From Parvularcula sp964556115 (GTDB lineage Bacteria; Pseudomonadota; Alphaproteobacteria; Caulobacterales; Parvularculaceae), in contig CAZKVC010000001.1 in NCBI GenBank assembly GCA_964556115.1, positions 1 to 64,000 on the forward strand: a stretch of 64,000 nt of DNA. The letters are read 5' to 3'. The notes under the pieces were generated by a model. The model worked only from the letters and a program-made list of their open reading frames with translations, had not been told where the DNA came from and did no database searches. Position numbers and translations under genes: made by a program. Position 1 is the first letter of the stretch. Each line of letters opens with the position of its first letter. Below are positions 8,200-17,713 of this stretch, piece after piece.

Positions 8200-8201
8200 T
8201 T
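8184..8201 (+). other. attL core of the integrative island
   Basis: An 18-bp sequence at the tRNA-Arg 3' end is repeated exactly at 21746-21763. A tyrosine recombinase gene begins 290 bp to the right, so this is the expected left junction. Confidence 0.75.
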
Positions 8202-8223
8202 TTCTGCTACACAAAATATAGCC

Positions 8224-8249
8224 AAGTCGTTGATTTTCAACAGAAAATC
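8224..8249 (+). repeat. Left-end arm-like motif of the island
   Basis: AAGTCGTTGA, 7 nt, CAGAAAATC. The same two words with the same 7-nt spacing occur in the same orientation at 21707-21732 near the right att. Probably integrase arm-type binding sites. Confidence 0.5.
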
Positions 8250-8490
8250 TCGAGCGCAAATGGTTCGATACGCGAATGTAGGCCGATTTGGCCCACATTT
8301 GGTGTACGAAGCTGGGCTACTTCGTCGTGCTTCAGCGGTGGGACACAAACGACGCCCCAAACCTCACATTTGACCGGTCGGGCAGGCTTCCTCGCACGGC
8401 GTTGTGATCCGCTTCCGACTACAGTAGCCTCATCGCTGGAGCACGCTTTCAGCTCCGCGCTCGGTCTCGCTCTCCGGAAAGGAGAGCATC

Positions 8491-9915
8491 ATGCCTAAGC
8501 CTCCGCGCAAGCACGACCACTACCTGCTGAAACGTAGCGGTCGGTACTACTATTACCGCCGGGTGCCCGAGAGATATCGCGATCTCGACCCTCGCGGAAC
8601 GATCAAGACCGCTCTCAAAACCGACAGCCTGGAGATGGCGAGGATGCGCCGGGACTCCCTCGCGCATGCCGACGAGGAACTCTGGAAAGCCCTCGAACTC
8701 TCCCTGACCGAGGGCGACAAGAGCGGAACAAGCGTCGCCATCGCAAGGCGGCGGTACAATGCGGCGCAGGCCAGAGCGCTCGCTTACGGCTTCACCTACC
8801 GCCCGATGGATGAGCTGATTGACGAAGGAAAGATCGAGGAAATCGTCGCGCGCGTTCTCGCCATCGACAACGATACGAACGGCCCGAAGCGGTCGATCAA
8901 GGCGCATCGGGAAACCGCTGAGGCTCTTCTGGGGGCCGTCCCCGTCCCCGATGTCCGGGTCTCTGATGCTTTCAAGCTCTACCTCGAGGACATCGCCTTT
9001 GACGCTCAATACGGAAAGTCACCCGCCCAGAAGGAGGTGTGGCTGAACACCAAAAGGCGATCGATCGGATACTTCAAACAAGTCATCGGTGACATTTCCA
9101 TGGAAGCCATCACGAGGGAGCACGCCATCGACTACAAGAAGTGGTGGGCGGAACGATTGCTCCCCCAAGCCGACGGCTCCCAGAGCTTGAAACCCGCCAC
9201 CGCGAACCGCGCGATCGGTGACATGCGGACCCTCTACCAGTCCTACTTCGAGCATGTCGGTCAGGAACGAACCAACCCCTTTCGCGGGATCCGCTTCAAG
9301 GCGAAAACGCGCACCGAGGTCCCTGCCTTCGAGAACGCATGGGTACGGACAAAAATTCTGGAGCCGGGAGCACTGAGCGGTCTCAACCCGCAGCTCCAAG
9401 TCATCGTCCTGATGCTGATCGAAACGGGATGCCGCCCATCCGAGATCATGAATCTCGATCCAGAAGACTTCCATCTTGGTCACGTGGTTCCGCACATCTC
9501 GATCCGCGCGAAGGAGGGACGCGAAATCAAAACAGAGACCTCGATCAGGGATATTCCGCTGGTGGGGGTCTCGCTCGAAGCCGCGAAAAGGATGCCCGGC
9601 GGGTTTCCGCACTACCGGGACAAGAACAACCTGTTCTCGGCTTCGGTGGTGAAGGCATTTCGGAACAGAGGTCTTTTTCCGACGCCCAATCACGTCATCT
9701 ACTCGTTCCGCCACGCCTTCGAGAAGAGGATGCAGGAGGCAAACATCGACTACGGCCTCCGCTGCCTCCTGATGGGTCACAAGACGAACCGCCCCGCCTA
9801 TGGCGACGGCGGTTCGCTGGCTTATCGGCGGGACGAGCTTCTCAAAATAGCTCACCCGTTTCCGGACGACCTCTTCCGCGAGATCGACCAAGCTCTTTTG
9901 GCCGAGGAAGCTTAA
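8491..9915 (+). CDS. Tyrosine recombinase / phage-type integrase
   Basis: 474 residues. N-terminal DUF6538-like segment (tyrosine-rich RYYYYRRVP), a SAM-like core-binding region (about 150-260) and a C-terminal catalytic domain with the first Arg in ETGCRPSE (about 312), the SFRH box (about 405), GHKTNR (about 428) and Tyr candidates in RPAYGD or SLAYRR. It catalyses site-specific integration and excision, here at the tRNA-Arg 3' end. It is oriented away from the tRNA, 290 bp from attL, a usual layout. Its 3' end overlaps a small reverse-strand ORF. Confidence 0.92.
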   Translation: MPKPPRKHDHYLLKRSGRYYYYRRVPERYRDLDPRGTIKTALKTDSLEMARMRRDSLAHADEELWKALELSLTEGDKSGTSVAIARRRYNAAQARALAYGFTYRPMDELIDEGKIEEIVARVLAIDNDTNGPKRSIKAHRETAEALLGAVPVPDVRVSDAFKLYLEDIAFDAQYGKSPAQKEVWLNTKRRSIGYFKQVIGDISMEAITREHAIDYKKWWAERLLPQADGSQSLKPATANRAIGDMRTLYQSYFEHVGQERTNPFRGIRFKAKTRTEVPAFENAWVRTKILEPGALSGLNPQLQVIVLMLIETGCRPSEIMNLDPEDFHLGHVVPHISIRAKEGREIKTETSIRDIPLVGVSLEAAKRMPGGFPHYRDKNNLFSASVVKAFRNRGLFPTPNHVIYSFRHAFEKRMQEANIDYGLRCLLMGHKTNRPAYGDGGSLAYRRDELLKIAHPFPDDLFREIDQALLAEEA

Positions 9916-10072
9916 TGGCCGAAACCCCATCGAGGCGCCGCCTCCGCGCCTCGATGCGCTCGACCTCGTCGTCGAGCAGTTCAAAGACCGGCCAGAAGGT
10001 CTCGCCAAAGGATTGGACGAGACCTGCGGCCACGTCACGGGCGCGTTGGAGTTTGGGGTCGGGATTGGTCAT
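9842..10072 (-). CDS. Small hypothetical protein behind the integrase
   Basis: 76 residues, helical and charged, with a DDEVERIEARRRRL segment suggesting a short coiled coil. It converges on the integrase and overlaps its last 74 nt. Short helical proteins of this kind often sit beside island integrases. I do not recognise a family. The ATG at 10072 gives the compact product; an upstream start at 10162 is possible. Confidence 0.4.
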   Translation of the reverse strand: MTNPDPKLQRARDVAAGLVQSFGETFWPVFELLDDEVERIEARRRRLDGVSAIKLPRPKELGRSRGRGRPETGELF

Positions 10073-10299
10073 GGTGGTGCTCCTGTCGGGAGCGGATCGG
10101 AGGCGGAGAAGCAGGTTCACCATAGCTCTTCCGTATGGGCTTGGAAAATGGCTGGGGTACAAAGGCGATGTCGAAGCGATGCCTCTCCAACTAGGGCGAT
10201 AGGACTGTCACACGACTCATTCTCCGCAGATGATACTTCCTTTCCTACTTGAAATGGTTCCCGGCTCCGCCTTGTATCTGCGAAAAATTTGAGGCGTCT

Positions 10300-13200
10300 G
10301 TGGTCGAGTACGATTTCTTCAAGCACCCCATCCTGAACTCACCCTACCTGGAGCCGACCATCCATCACCGGCTCGACAAGGACGGGCAACCGACGAACGA
10401 CGAACCGATCGGCGAGCGCAGGAAGTCCGATCTCTACACCCCTGTTCCCAAGGCGAAGCGCGGGAAGAAAACGGCCGAAACTGCCGATCTTCTGGACGAG
10501 GTTTGGGAATACGATCCGACGCCGATCATCAATGAAATCAGACTCCACGTCAGGACATGGCGGGACAGCACCGACTACGCTGGCGCTACATCGGTCTCGA
10601 CGAAGCTCCTCTTGCACTGGCGCGACCATGAGTTCGCAAGCTTCCAGCCGTTTTTCTGCCAGCGAGAAGCCGTTGAGACGGTGATCTGGCTGACCGAGGT
10701 TGCGAAGAAGTCTCCACGTTACAGGCACATCTGGAAGCACATCGAGGACGGCAATGGCGAAGCCAATCCTGGCCTTTTCCGCCTTTGTATGAAGATGGCG
10801 ACGGGCGCGGGGAAAACGACGGTCATGGCCATGCTTATTGCGTGGCACACCCTCAACACCGTCCGTTCGAAAGACTCTCGCACTTATTCGAAAGCCTTCC
10901 TGATCATCGCGCCGGGGATCACGATCAAGGACCGCCTTCGCGTCCTCGATCCGTCCGATCCGGACAGCTACTTCGAAAAAAGAGAACTCGTCCCTGCGGA
11001 TATGCTGCAGGACCTCCAAGCTGCGAAGGTCCGCATAACGAACTATCACGCGTTCCAGCAGCGGGAGAAGACGAAGATAGCGGCCAAGACCCGCGGAGTT
11101 CTTCGGGGACGCGAGGGCGAACCGCTCGATACAAAAGAAACAGTGGGCGAGATGGTCCGCCGGGCGATGGGGGAGCTTTCAGGCGTCCGCAACGTAATAG
11201 TCATCAATGACGAGGCGCATCACTGCTACCAGACGAAACCTGACACCGACGAGGTCGCAGAACTAAAAGGCGACGACAAAGCCGATGCCAAAGAAAACAA
11301 CGAAGCCGCTCGCCTTTGGATCAACGGCATCAGGCACGTCAAAGAGAAGCTCGGCGTACGTGCAATCTATGACCTCTCCGCCACCCCGTTCTTTCTGAGG
11401 GGCTCAGGCTACGTCGAGGGCACACTCTTTCCATGGACTATTTCTGACTTCTCCCTCCTAGACGCCATCGAGTGCGGGATCGTCAAGCTGCCTCGCGTGC
11501 CGATCCTGGACAACGTTCCTACGAACGAGATGCCGGTATACAGAGATCTCTGGAAGCACATCGGCAAGAAGATGCCGAAGAAGGGCCGCGGCAAATCTGG
11601 CACGCTCAATCCTAACCTCCTTGCAGAAGTTACGCCGCTCATCACCGCGCTTGAGTCTCTCTACGCTCATTACGAAAAGACCTCGGAGGAATGGCAGAAC
11701 GCCGGACATGATGTTCCACCGGTCTTCATAGTCGTCTGTAACAATACGGCTACCTCGCAGCTCGTTTATGACTGGATTGCCGGATATGAACGACCGGACA
11801 CGGACGACGAGGCTGGCGAGGTCATTCCGGGCCGCCTTCCGTTGTTCAGCAATTACGACAGCCAGACGCGGCAGAAGCACGAGCGGCCTAGGTCGCTTCT
11901 GATCGACTCGGCCCAGCTTGAATCCGGCGAGGCACTCGACCCGGCCTTTCGCGACGCGATGAAACCGCAGATCGAGCAGTTCAAGCGCGAGAAGGCCGAC
12001 CGCGAAGGGGCGGCTGGCGAGGTCAAGGTCACCGACGAGGAACTTCTGCGGGAGGTCATGAACACGGTCGGGGAGAAGGGCCGCCTTGGACAAGACATCC
12101 GCTGTGTGGTCTCCGTCTCAATGCTGACCGAAGGCTGGGATGCGAACACCGTGACCCATATTCTTGGTGTTAGAGCGTTCGGCACGCAGCTTCTCTGCGA
12201 GCAGGTGGTCGGGCGTGGCCTCAGGCGAAAGTCCTATGCGCTCAACAAGGAAGGTCTCTTTGATGTCGAGTACGCCGACATCATGGGCATTCCCTTCGAC
12301 TTCACCGCGAAGCCGACAACGGCGCCGCCCAAGGCACCGCCGAAGACTACCCACGTCCGTGCGCTGAAAGACAGGCAACAGCTCTCCATTCGTTTCCCAA
12401 ACGTCGAGGGCTACCGGACGGAGTTGCCGCCTGGACGGATCGAGCCTCACTTTACCGAAGACAGCAGGCTCAGGCTGACGACCGATCTCGTTAGCGCAAC
12501 CAAGACGCAGATGTCGGGCGTGGTTGGCGATCAGGCATGGATGTCGCCTGCCGAGCGGCTGGATGAATACGCGCGCCCCCAGGCCATCGCTTACGAGATC
12601 ACCAAGCACCTCCTCGCAACGGAGTTCGCGACCGTGGACGGCCCCGATCTCTCCCGCTTTCCGCAGATCAAGCGGGTGGTGCAGCAGTGGCTAGACAGCG
12701 GGTATCTTGACCTTGTCGAGCGCCATCACTTCGAAGGCATGGTCACCTGGCCGGGCATCGTTCACAAAGCGGCAGAGCGAATCTTTCACGCTTGCCAGGA
12801 AGCGCCGGGCGGTGAGGCGCAGGTCCAGGCGGTGATCGACCGCTTCAACCCAGAGGGCGATACCCGCTTCGTCAGCTTCAACACCTCGAAAGTCTGTCTC
12901 GACACGAAGAAGTCGCATGTCAGCCACGTGGTCGAGGACTCCACTTGGGAAGGCCCTCTCGCCCTGGCCTGCGAGGTCCACCCGAAGGTCGTTTCCTATG
13001 TCAAAAATCAGGGCCTCGGCTTCGATGTTCCGTACCGGTACGGCGGTCAGAACCTCAAATACATCCCCGACTTCATCATCCGCATCGACGACGGGCGGGG
13101 TGAAGACGACCTTCTCAATCTCGTCGCCGAGATGAAGGGTTTCCGGGACGACAAGGATGCTCAGAAGGCGAGCACAATGCGAAGCTTGTGGGTGCCGGGT

Positions 13201-13353
13201 GTCAACAACCTCGAACGCTTCGGCCGCTGGGCATTCACTGAGTTCACCGAGGTCTTCGGTCTCGAAGATGCTTTTGATGCGATGATCGAGAAAGCCATCG
13301 CCGAAGCGAACGGTTCTCGGGCGAAGAACGCCGACCCGATGGTGAGTGCGTGA
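10300..13353 (+). CDS. Type III-like restriction endonuclease subunit (Res)
   Basis: About 1017-residue SF2 translocase-nuclease. Walker A (ATGAGKTT, about 165), DEAH box (NDEAHH, about 303), SAT motif (DLSATPF), and motifs V/VI (TEGWDA, QVVGRGLRR) are intact; the C-terminus has a PD-(D/E)XK-like nuclease with PDF (about 922) and EMK (about 943). The N-terminal FFKHPILNSPY block matches a Res subgroup found with large Mod proteins. The GTG at 10300, 7 nt after GAGG, is preferred because that block normally lies near the N-terminus; an ATG at 10249 has no clear ribosome site. First gene of a five-gene run. Confidence 0.85.
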   Translation: MVEYDFFKHPILNSPYLEPTIHHRLDKDGQPTNDEPIGERRKSDLYTPVPKAKRGKKTAETADLLDEVWEYDPTPIINEIRLHVRTWRDSTDYAGATSVSTKLLLHWRDHEFASFQPFFCQREAVETVIWLTEVAKKSPRYRHIWKHIEDGNGEANPGLFRLCMKMATGAGKTTVMAMLIAWHTLNTVRSKDSRTYSKAFLIIAPGITIKDRLRVLDPSDPDSYFEKRELVPADMLQDLQAAKVRITNYHAFQQREKTKIAAKTRGVLRGREGEPLDTKETVGEMVRRAMGELSGVRNVIVINDEAHHCYQTKPDTDEVAELKGDDKADAKENNEAARLWINGIRHVKEKLGVRAIYDLSATPFFLRGSGYVEGTLFPWTISDFSLLDAIECGIVKLPRVPILDNVPTNEMPVYRDLWKHIGKKMPKKGRGKSGTLNPNLLAEVTPLITALESLYAHYEKTSEEWQNAGHDVPPVFIVVCNNTATSQLVYDWIAGYERPDTDDEAGEVIPGRLPLFSNYDSQTRQKHERPRSLLIDSAQLESGEALDPAFRDAMKPQIEQFKREKADREGAAGEVKVTDEELLREVMNTVGEKGRLGQDIRCVVSVSMLTEGWDANTVTHILGVRAFGTQLLCEQVVGRGLRRKSYALNKEGLFDVEYADIMGIPFDFTAKPTTAPPKAPPKTTHVRALKDRQQLSIRFPNVEGYRTELPPGRIEPHFTEDSRLRLTTDLVSATKTQMSGVVGDQAWMSPAERLDEYARPQAIAYEITKHLLATEFATVDGPDLSRFPQIKRVVQQWLDSGYLDLVERHHFEGMVTWPGIVHKAAERIFHACQEAPGGEAQVQAVIDRFNPEGDTRFVSFNTSKVCLDTKKSHVSHVVEDSTWEGPLALACEVHPKVVSYVKNQGLGFDVPYRYGGQNLKYIPDFIIRIDDGRGEDDLLNLVAEMKGFRDDKDAQKASTMRSLWVPGVNNLERFGRWAFTEFTEVFGLEDAFDAMIEKAIAEANGSRAKNADPMVSA

Positions 13354-14063
13354 TGTCGCCGAGTGACTTCATGGCCGACATCATTCGGGCCTACCGTGCT
13401 GCCAGACGTATTGCGCCAAAGAACAAGAAGGCTGCGGCTAAGATCAAACGAGGCCGTTCGCGGTCCATTTCGTCCGAAGCCGAAGACCTCTTGGCGTTCT
13501 ATCTCGTTGAAAACTGCAGGTGCATCGATCGTATACGCATCGACCAAGCCGTAAGTCTTCCGAAGGAAGGCGACGAACCTCGAAACCCGACGTTTTATCC
13601 GGACATCATGATCGTTCGCGACAACCGGATCGATGCCATGATCGACGTGAAAACGGATATCGGCTGGGCGCGAGGCAAGCTGCCCGACGTGGCACGCAAA
13701 CACTTTCGCACCGCGATGCGGGCCCAGGGGCGCCCTTGCGTTCTGACCGATGGCGAAGACAAATCCCGCGAGAGCTTCACGTTCGCTGAGGACGTCACTT
13801 ACGACATCGTCCTTATCTCCGCGAAAAACCTCGGATCGAAATCGCTCGGCTCTGACCCGCTCAAGGGGTTCGCCCAACGTGCAACGACGGAGCTGTTTGT
13901 GTTGAGTTCAGGTGAGCATCCCAACGCTTATCGCGGCTCCGTCGACGAAGTTGTTCGCGACATCACGGTGCATGAGGACGCCTTCGCAGCGCTCACCTCG
14001 CGCGTCTGTCGACCCCGCCGATCCATCCTGGGCCGCATGTTCGGCCAAGCCGAAACCATTTAG
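13353..14063 (+). CDS. PD-(D/E)XK-like nuclease protein between res and mod
   Basis: About 236 residues. The segment FYPDIMIVRD...AMIDVKTDIG has the spacing of a PD-(D/E)XK nuclease core (PD, then D-x-K), suggesting a second endonuclease or a catalytic helper besides the one in Res. The N-terminus is basic (about residues 15-40). ATG at 13353 overlaps the res stop as TGATG, so it is translationally coupled. I do not recognise a named family; a DNA-end-binding role without catalysis is also possible. Confidence 0.6.
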   Translation: MSPSDFMADIIRAYRAARRIAPKNKKAAAKIKRGRSRSISSEAEDLLAFYLVENCRCIDRIRIDQAVSLPKEGDEPRNPTFYPDIMIVRDNRIDAMIDVKTDIGWARGKLPDVARKHFRTAMRAQGRPCVLTDGEDKSRESFTFAEDVTYDIVLISAKNLGSKSLGSDPLKGFAQRATTELFVLSSGEHPNAYRGSVDEVVRDITVHEDAFAALTSRVCRPRRSILGRMFGQAETI

Positions 14064-14081
14064 AGTATTGGAGCCGCAGTC

Positions 14082-16997
14082 TTGGCCCGCAAACCCAAAG
14101 CACCGAAGAAGGTCGAAACCCTCAACCACGAGGCGTCGCGCAAGAACATTCCGACGGCGGAGCTTCAGGCGCTGAACGAGCGGCTGGAGGATGACCAGCC
14201 TTTTGAGCCTGTCTCCTACCCACGCGCGCGGCCGCTAGCCGAGGGCGAGACGCGAGAGCGGGACGGGGACCTCGACCCGCAGATCATCTGGAACGGGATG
14301 CGCATCACCCTGACCGAAGGACAGCGCAAACAGCTTCAGGAGACCGGCAAGGTCGAGATCGGCGATGCGCAGCTTACCTGGCGGGGGAAGGACCGGCAGG
14401 ACTGGTCGGACCTCGTGGTCAACGTGCCGCCCATCTATGTGCAGGAGAAGGTGCACCCCAAGGCGCTGATCGACGACCTCGTCAAGCGGACCAAGGCCAA
14501 GGACGAGGAGGACGCACCCGACCTCTTCGGTGACTTCAACGGCATCGACGCGGAAGCGCGGACCGAGTTCTACGAGCACGACCAGCACTGGTCGAACCGC
14601 ATGATCCTGGGCGACAGCCTTCAGGTCATGGCGAGCCTCGCCGAGCGGGAGCGCCTGCGCGGCAAGGTGCAGGCGATCTATTTCGACCCGCCTTATGGGA
14701 TCAAGTTCAACTCGAACTGGCAGGTCTCGACCCGCAGCCGGGACGTCAAGGACGGCAAGCTCGACAGCGTCACCCGCGAGCCCGAGCAGGTGAAGGCCTT
14801 CCGCGACACCTGGAAGGACGGCATCCACTCCTACCTCACCTATCTTCGCGACCGCCTGACGGTGATGCGCGATCTCCTGACGGAGAGCGGGTCGATCTTT
14901 GTACAGATCGGTGATGAGAACGTGCACCGCGTGCGGGCGGTCATGGATGAGGTGTTCGGGGAGGAGAATTTTCTCAGTGAGATTACAGTTCAAAAAACTT
15001 ACGGTTTCTCCGACGCCGCGGTGTCAAACGTTTGCGACTATATTGTTTGGTACTGTAAGAATAAGCCAGCTGCGAAAATTCGACCGCTTTTCTCCCGAAA
15101 ACGCTTCGAACTCGGATCAGGCAACGCCACTTGGCTGCAGCTTCCAGATTTTCAGTCGCGGGGCGTATCCGCCGATGAAAAAAGGGGCAGATCGTCGATC
15201 CCGGATGGTGCTAAACCATACAACCCTGACAACCTCATTTCTCAGGGAGCGGCATCAGACTCGCAGGAGTTCAGCTATCGTGGTTTGTCCTTAGATCCTC
15301 GAAAGGTCAATTCGCATTGGAAGCCCTCTTTCCCGGATGGAATGGATCGGTTGAGGTATGCGGACCGGGTACACGTAGCAGCGAATAGCTTCCGATATAG
15401 ACGATATCACACGGATTTCGATGTGGCTCCATACTCGAACATTTGGACTGATACTGGAACTGGTAACTTTACTGACGAAAAGCTGTACGTTGTCCAAACC
15501 GGATCGAAAACCGTAGAGCGCTGCCTCCTCATGGCCACCGACCCCGGCGACCTGGTGCTCGACCCGACCTGCGGGTCGGGGACCACGGCGACGGTGGCAG
15601 AGCAATGGGGGCGGCGGTGGATCACCATCGACACTTCACGCGTCGCCCTGGCCCTCGCGCGCCAGCGCCTGATGAGTGCGAAGTACCCATACTATTTCCT
15701 GAAGGACTCCCCCGAGGGGCTCGATAAAGAGGCCGACATCACCGGCAAACCTCCGTCTACGAAGAAAACAGAAGGCGACCTGCGCCAGGGCTTCGTCTAC
15801 GAACGCGCGCCGCACATCACCCTCAAATCCATCGCCAACAACACCGAGATCGATACGATCTGGGAAACCTCGCAGGAGACCTTGGAGCCCCTCCGCGAAA
15901 AGCTGAACGCCGCCCTCGGCGAGACCTGGGAAGAGTGGGAGATCCCGCGCGAGGCGGACGAAGGCTGGCCGAAAGGCGCCCGCGACCTCCACGAGCAATG
16001 GTGGGAAGCAAGAATCGAGCGGCAGAAAGAGATCGACCAATCAATCGCCCGGGCCGCCGATGTCGAATATCTCTACGACCGTCCCTACGAGGACAAAGCC
16101 CGTGTCCGCGTCGCTGGGCCCTTCACCGTCGAAAGCCTCTCCCCCCACCGCGTCGTGCCGATGGACGACGAAGACTTCCTCGCGGATGAGAAGCCGGGCA
16201 AGAAAAAGCGCAAGAGCGCCCTCGCCGACGGGGCGGACTTCGTTCAGGTCATCCTCGAAAACCTGCGCACCTCCGGGGTGCAGCAGGGCGACAAGGACCT
16301 GCGCATCACCTTCGACGAGCTCAGCCCCTGGCCGGGTGAGTATGTAAACGCCGAGGGCCGCTTCGAGGACGAGAAGGGCACGGAGAAACGCGCCGGCATC
16401 ATGGTCGGCCCCGAATACGGCACCCTCGATAGGGGCGCCATCGTCCGCGCCGCCCGCGAGGCAGCGGAGAGCCGCTTCGATCTCCTCATCGTCTGCGCCT
16501 TCGGCTTCGACGCCCACTCGACGGAGCTCAACAGGCTCGCCGCCATGCCGATCATCAAGGCTAAGATGAACCCCGACCTCCACATGGCCGAGGACCTGCG
16601 CCGGGATAAGAACGCCAACCTCTTCATGGTCATCGGCGAGCCCGACATTCAGGTGCATGACCACGGCGAAGAGATCAGCGTGCAGATCTTCGGCATGGAC
16701 GTCTTCGTCCCCGCCACCGGAGAAATCCGCCACGGCAACACCAAAGACGTCGCCGCCTGGTTCATCGACACGGACTACAACGAAGAAAGCTTCTTCGTTC
16801 GCCACGCCTATTTCCTGGGCGAAGGTGATCCGTATAAGTCACTGAAGACCGCGCTCAAGGCCGAAGTCGATCAGGATGCCTGGGAGACGCTCTACCGGGA
16901 TACGTCAAGGCGTTTCGTCAGGCCGGAGAACGGCCGGATCGCGGTGAAGGTCATCAACCACTTCGGAGATGAAGTGATGAAGGTTGTGAGTGTTTAA
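14082..16997 (+). CDS. Type III-like DNA methyltransferase subunit (Mod)
   Basis: 971-residue beta-class amino-methyltransferase that would methylate the recognition site and guide Res. Motif IV DPPYGIKF (about residue 200) precedes motif I (DPTCGSGTT, about residue 492), the beta-class order, with the target-recognition region between. Long N- and C-terminal parts make it larger than classical Mod (about 650). It starts with TTG at 14082 preceded by GGAG. The recognition region (about 14970-15520) is clearly more AT-rich than both flanks, suggesting an exchanged specificity domain. Confidence 0.88.
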   Translation: MARKPKAPKKVETLNHEASRKNIPTAELQALNERLEDDQPFEPVSYPRARPLAEGETRERDGDLDPQIIWNGMRITLTEGQRKQLQETGKVEIGDAQLTWRGKDRQDWSDLVVNVPPIYVQEKVHPKALIDDLVKRTKAKDEEDAPDLFGDFNGIDAEARTEFYEHDQHWSNRMILGDSLQVMASLAERERLRGKVQAIYFDPPYGIKFNSNWQVSTRSRDVKDGKLDSVTREPEQVKAFRDTWKDGIHSYLTYLRDRLTVMRDLLTESGSIFVQIGDENVHRVRAVMDEVFGEENFLSEITVQKTYGFSDAAVSNVCDYIVWYCKNKPAAKIRPLFSRKRFELGSGNATWLQLPDFQSRGVSADEKRGRSSIPDGAKPYNPDNLISQGAASDSQEFSYRGLSLDPRKVNSHWKPSFPDGMDRLRYADRVHVAANSFRYRRYHTDFDVAPYSNIWTDTGTGNFTDEKLYVVQTGSKTVERCLLMATDPGDLVLDPTCGSGTTATVAEQWGRRWITIDTSRVALALARQRLMSAKYPYYFLKDSPEGLDKEADITGKPPSTKKTEGDLRQGFVYERAPHITLKSIANNTEIDTIWETSQETLEPLREKLNAALGETWEEWEIPREADEGWPKGARDLHEQWWEARIERQKEIDQSIARAADVEYLYDRPYEDKARVRVAGPFTVESLSPHRVVPMDDEDFLADEKPGKKKRKSALADGADFVQVILENLRTSGVQQGDKDLRITFDELSPWPGEYVNAEGRFEDEKGTEKRAGIMVGPEYGTLDRGAIVRAAREAAESRFDLLIVCAFGFDAHSTELNRLAAMPIIKAKMNPDLHMAEDLRRDKNANLFMVIGEPDIQVHDHGEEISVQIFGMDVFVPATGEIRHGNTKDVAAWFIDTDYNEESFFVRHAYFLGEGDPYKSLKTALKAEVDQDAWETLYRDTSRRFVRPENGRIAVKVINHFGDEVMKVVSV

Positions 16998-16999
16998 GG

Positions 17000-17713
17000 A
17001 TGGGTAGCTTCTTTCGTTCTGGCCATTTTCGCGTGGGGCCGTCCGGTGAAGAGCACTGGGTGGAAGGTCATTGGGTGACCCGCGACGCCTATGGCGGGTA
17101 TTCGAGCAACCGGTTTCGTCAAAATCGACCGCATACTGCCAATCCCAATGGTCAAACATCCCACGCTTCCGGCATCTTTTCCGAATTGAGAAGGTTTTCC
17201 GCGACCTGGAACACGCAGTGTCCGGTGTGCGATGCACGGGTGTACTATTATCAGAATAGGCACGGCAGCCGGGTCTTTTTCGATTCTTTGGGCGTTCCGT
17301 GGCCAAAACATCCCTGCACGGACATTCACAATTCACCGATCGGCATTCTCGAAGAAAAAACACCCGTTTTCAGGAGTGAGCCATTCGAGGCAAAGCGCTC
17401 TGAAGATGCTGCCTGCGGGAGTCTTTCGGCCGAGGAGTTACGTGGTTCAAGGCGGTGCTGGAATGTTCAACTCCGACTCTCGGCAGATCGAGCCCGGTTC
17501 ACTTTTAGAGTTGTGAGCAATAGTTCGGTATCAATTGAGATCGTGGCTGAGGCCAATGATAGAGTGCTGTTGCAGCCAGCGCTCGAAGCATTGTTCTTTA
17601 CCCTCGGTGACGACAAAGAGCCCGCATCACTTTCATATTTTTGTCTGCGTAGGATGGTCCCGGTTGTGATTGAATTGATCAGTTTGCGATCGAAGCCTCA
17701 AATTCTCCCATGA
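17000..17713 (+). CDS. Zinc-motif protein of the restriction cassette
   Basis: 237 residues starting 2 nt after mod. The N-terminal 50 residues are Gly/His/Arg rich. The core TQCPVCDARVYYYQ followed by FFDSLG and WPKHPC gives a C-x-x-C and H-x-C pair, probably a zinc knuckle. No catalytic motif is evident in the C-terminal half. The gene is more AT-rich than its neighbours. ATGA overlap with the next gene shows coupling. Proteins with this Cys/His block are associated with restriction systems, but their function is not established. Confidence 0.6.
   Translation: MGSFFRSGHFRVGPSGEEHWVEGHWVTRDAYGGYSSNRFRQNRPHTANPNGQTSHASGIFSELRRFSATWNTQCPVCDARVYYYQNRHGSRVFFDSLGVPWPKHPCTDIHNSPIGILEEKTPVFRSEPFEAKRSEDAACGSLSAEELRGSRRCWNVQLRLSADRARFTFRVVSNSSVSIEIVAEANDRVLLQPALEALFFTLGDDKEPASLSYFCLRRMVPVVIELISLRSKPQILP

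Noticed and set aside
7998..8360. Reverse-strand 120-residue ORF across tRNA-Arg
   Set aside because: It translates the tRNA antisense (a GRIRTPDPQIRSLVLYPAELP-like false protein pattern) and has no ribosome site or conserved family.
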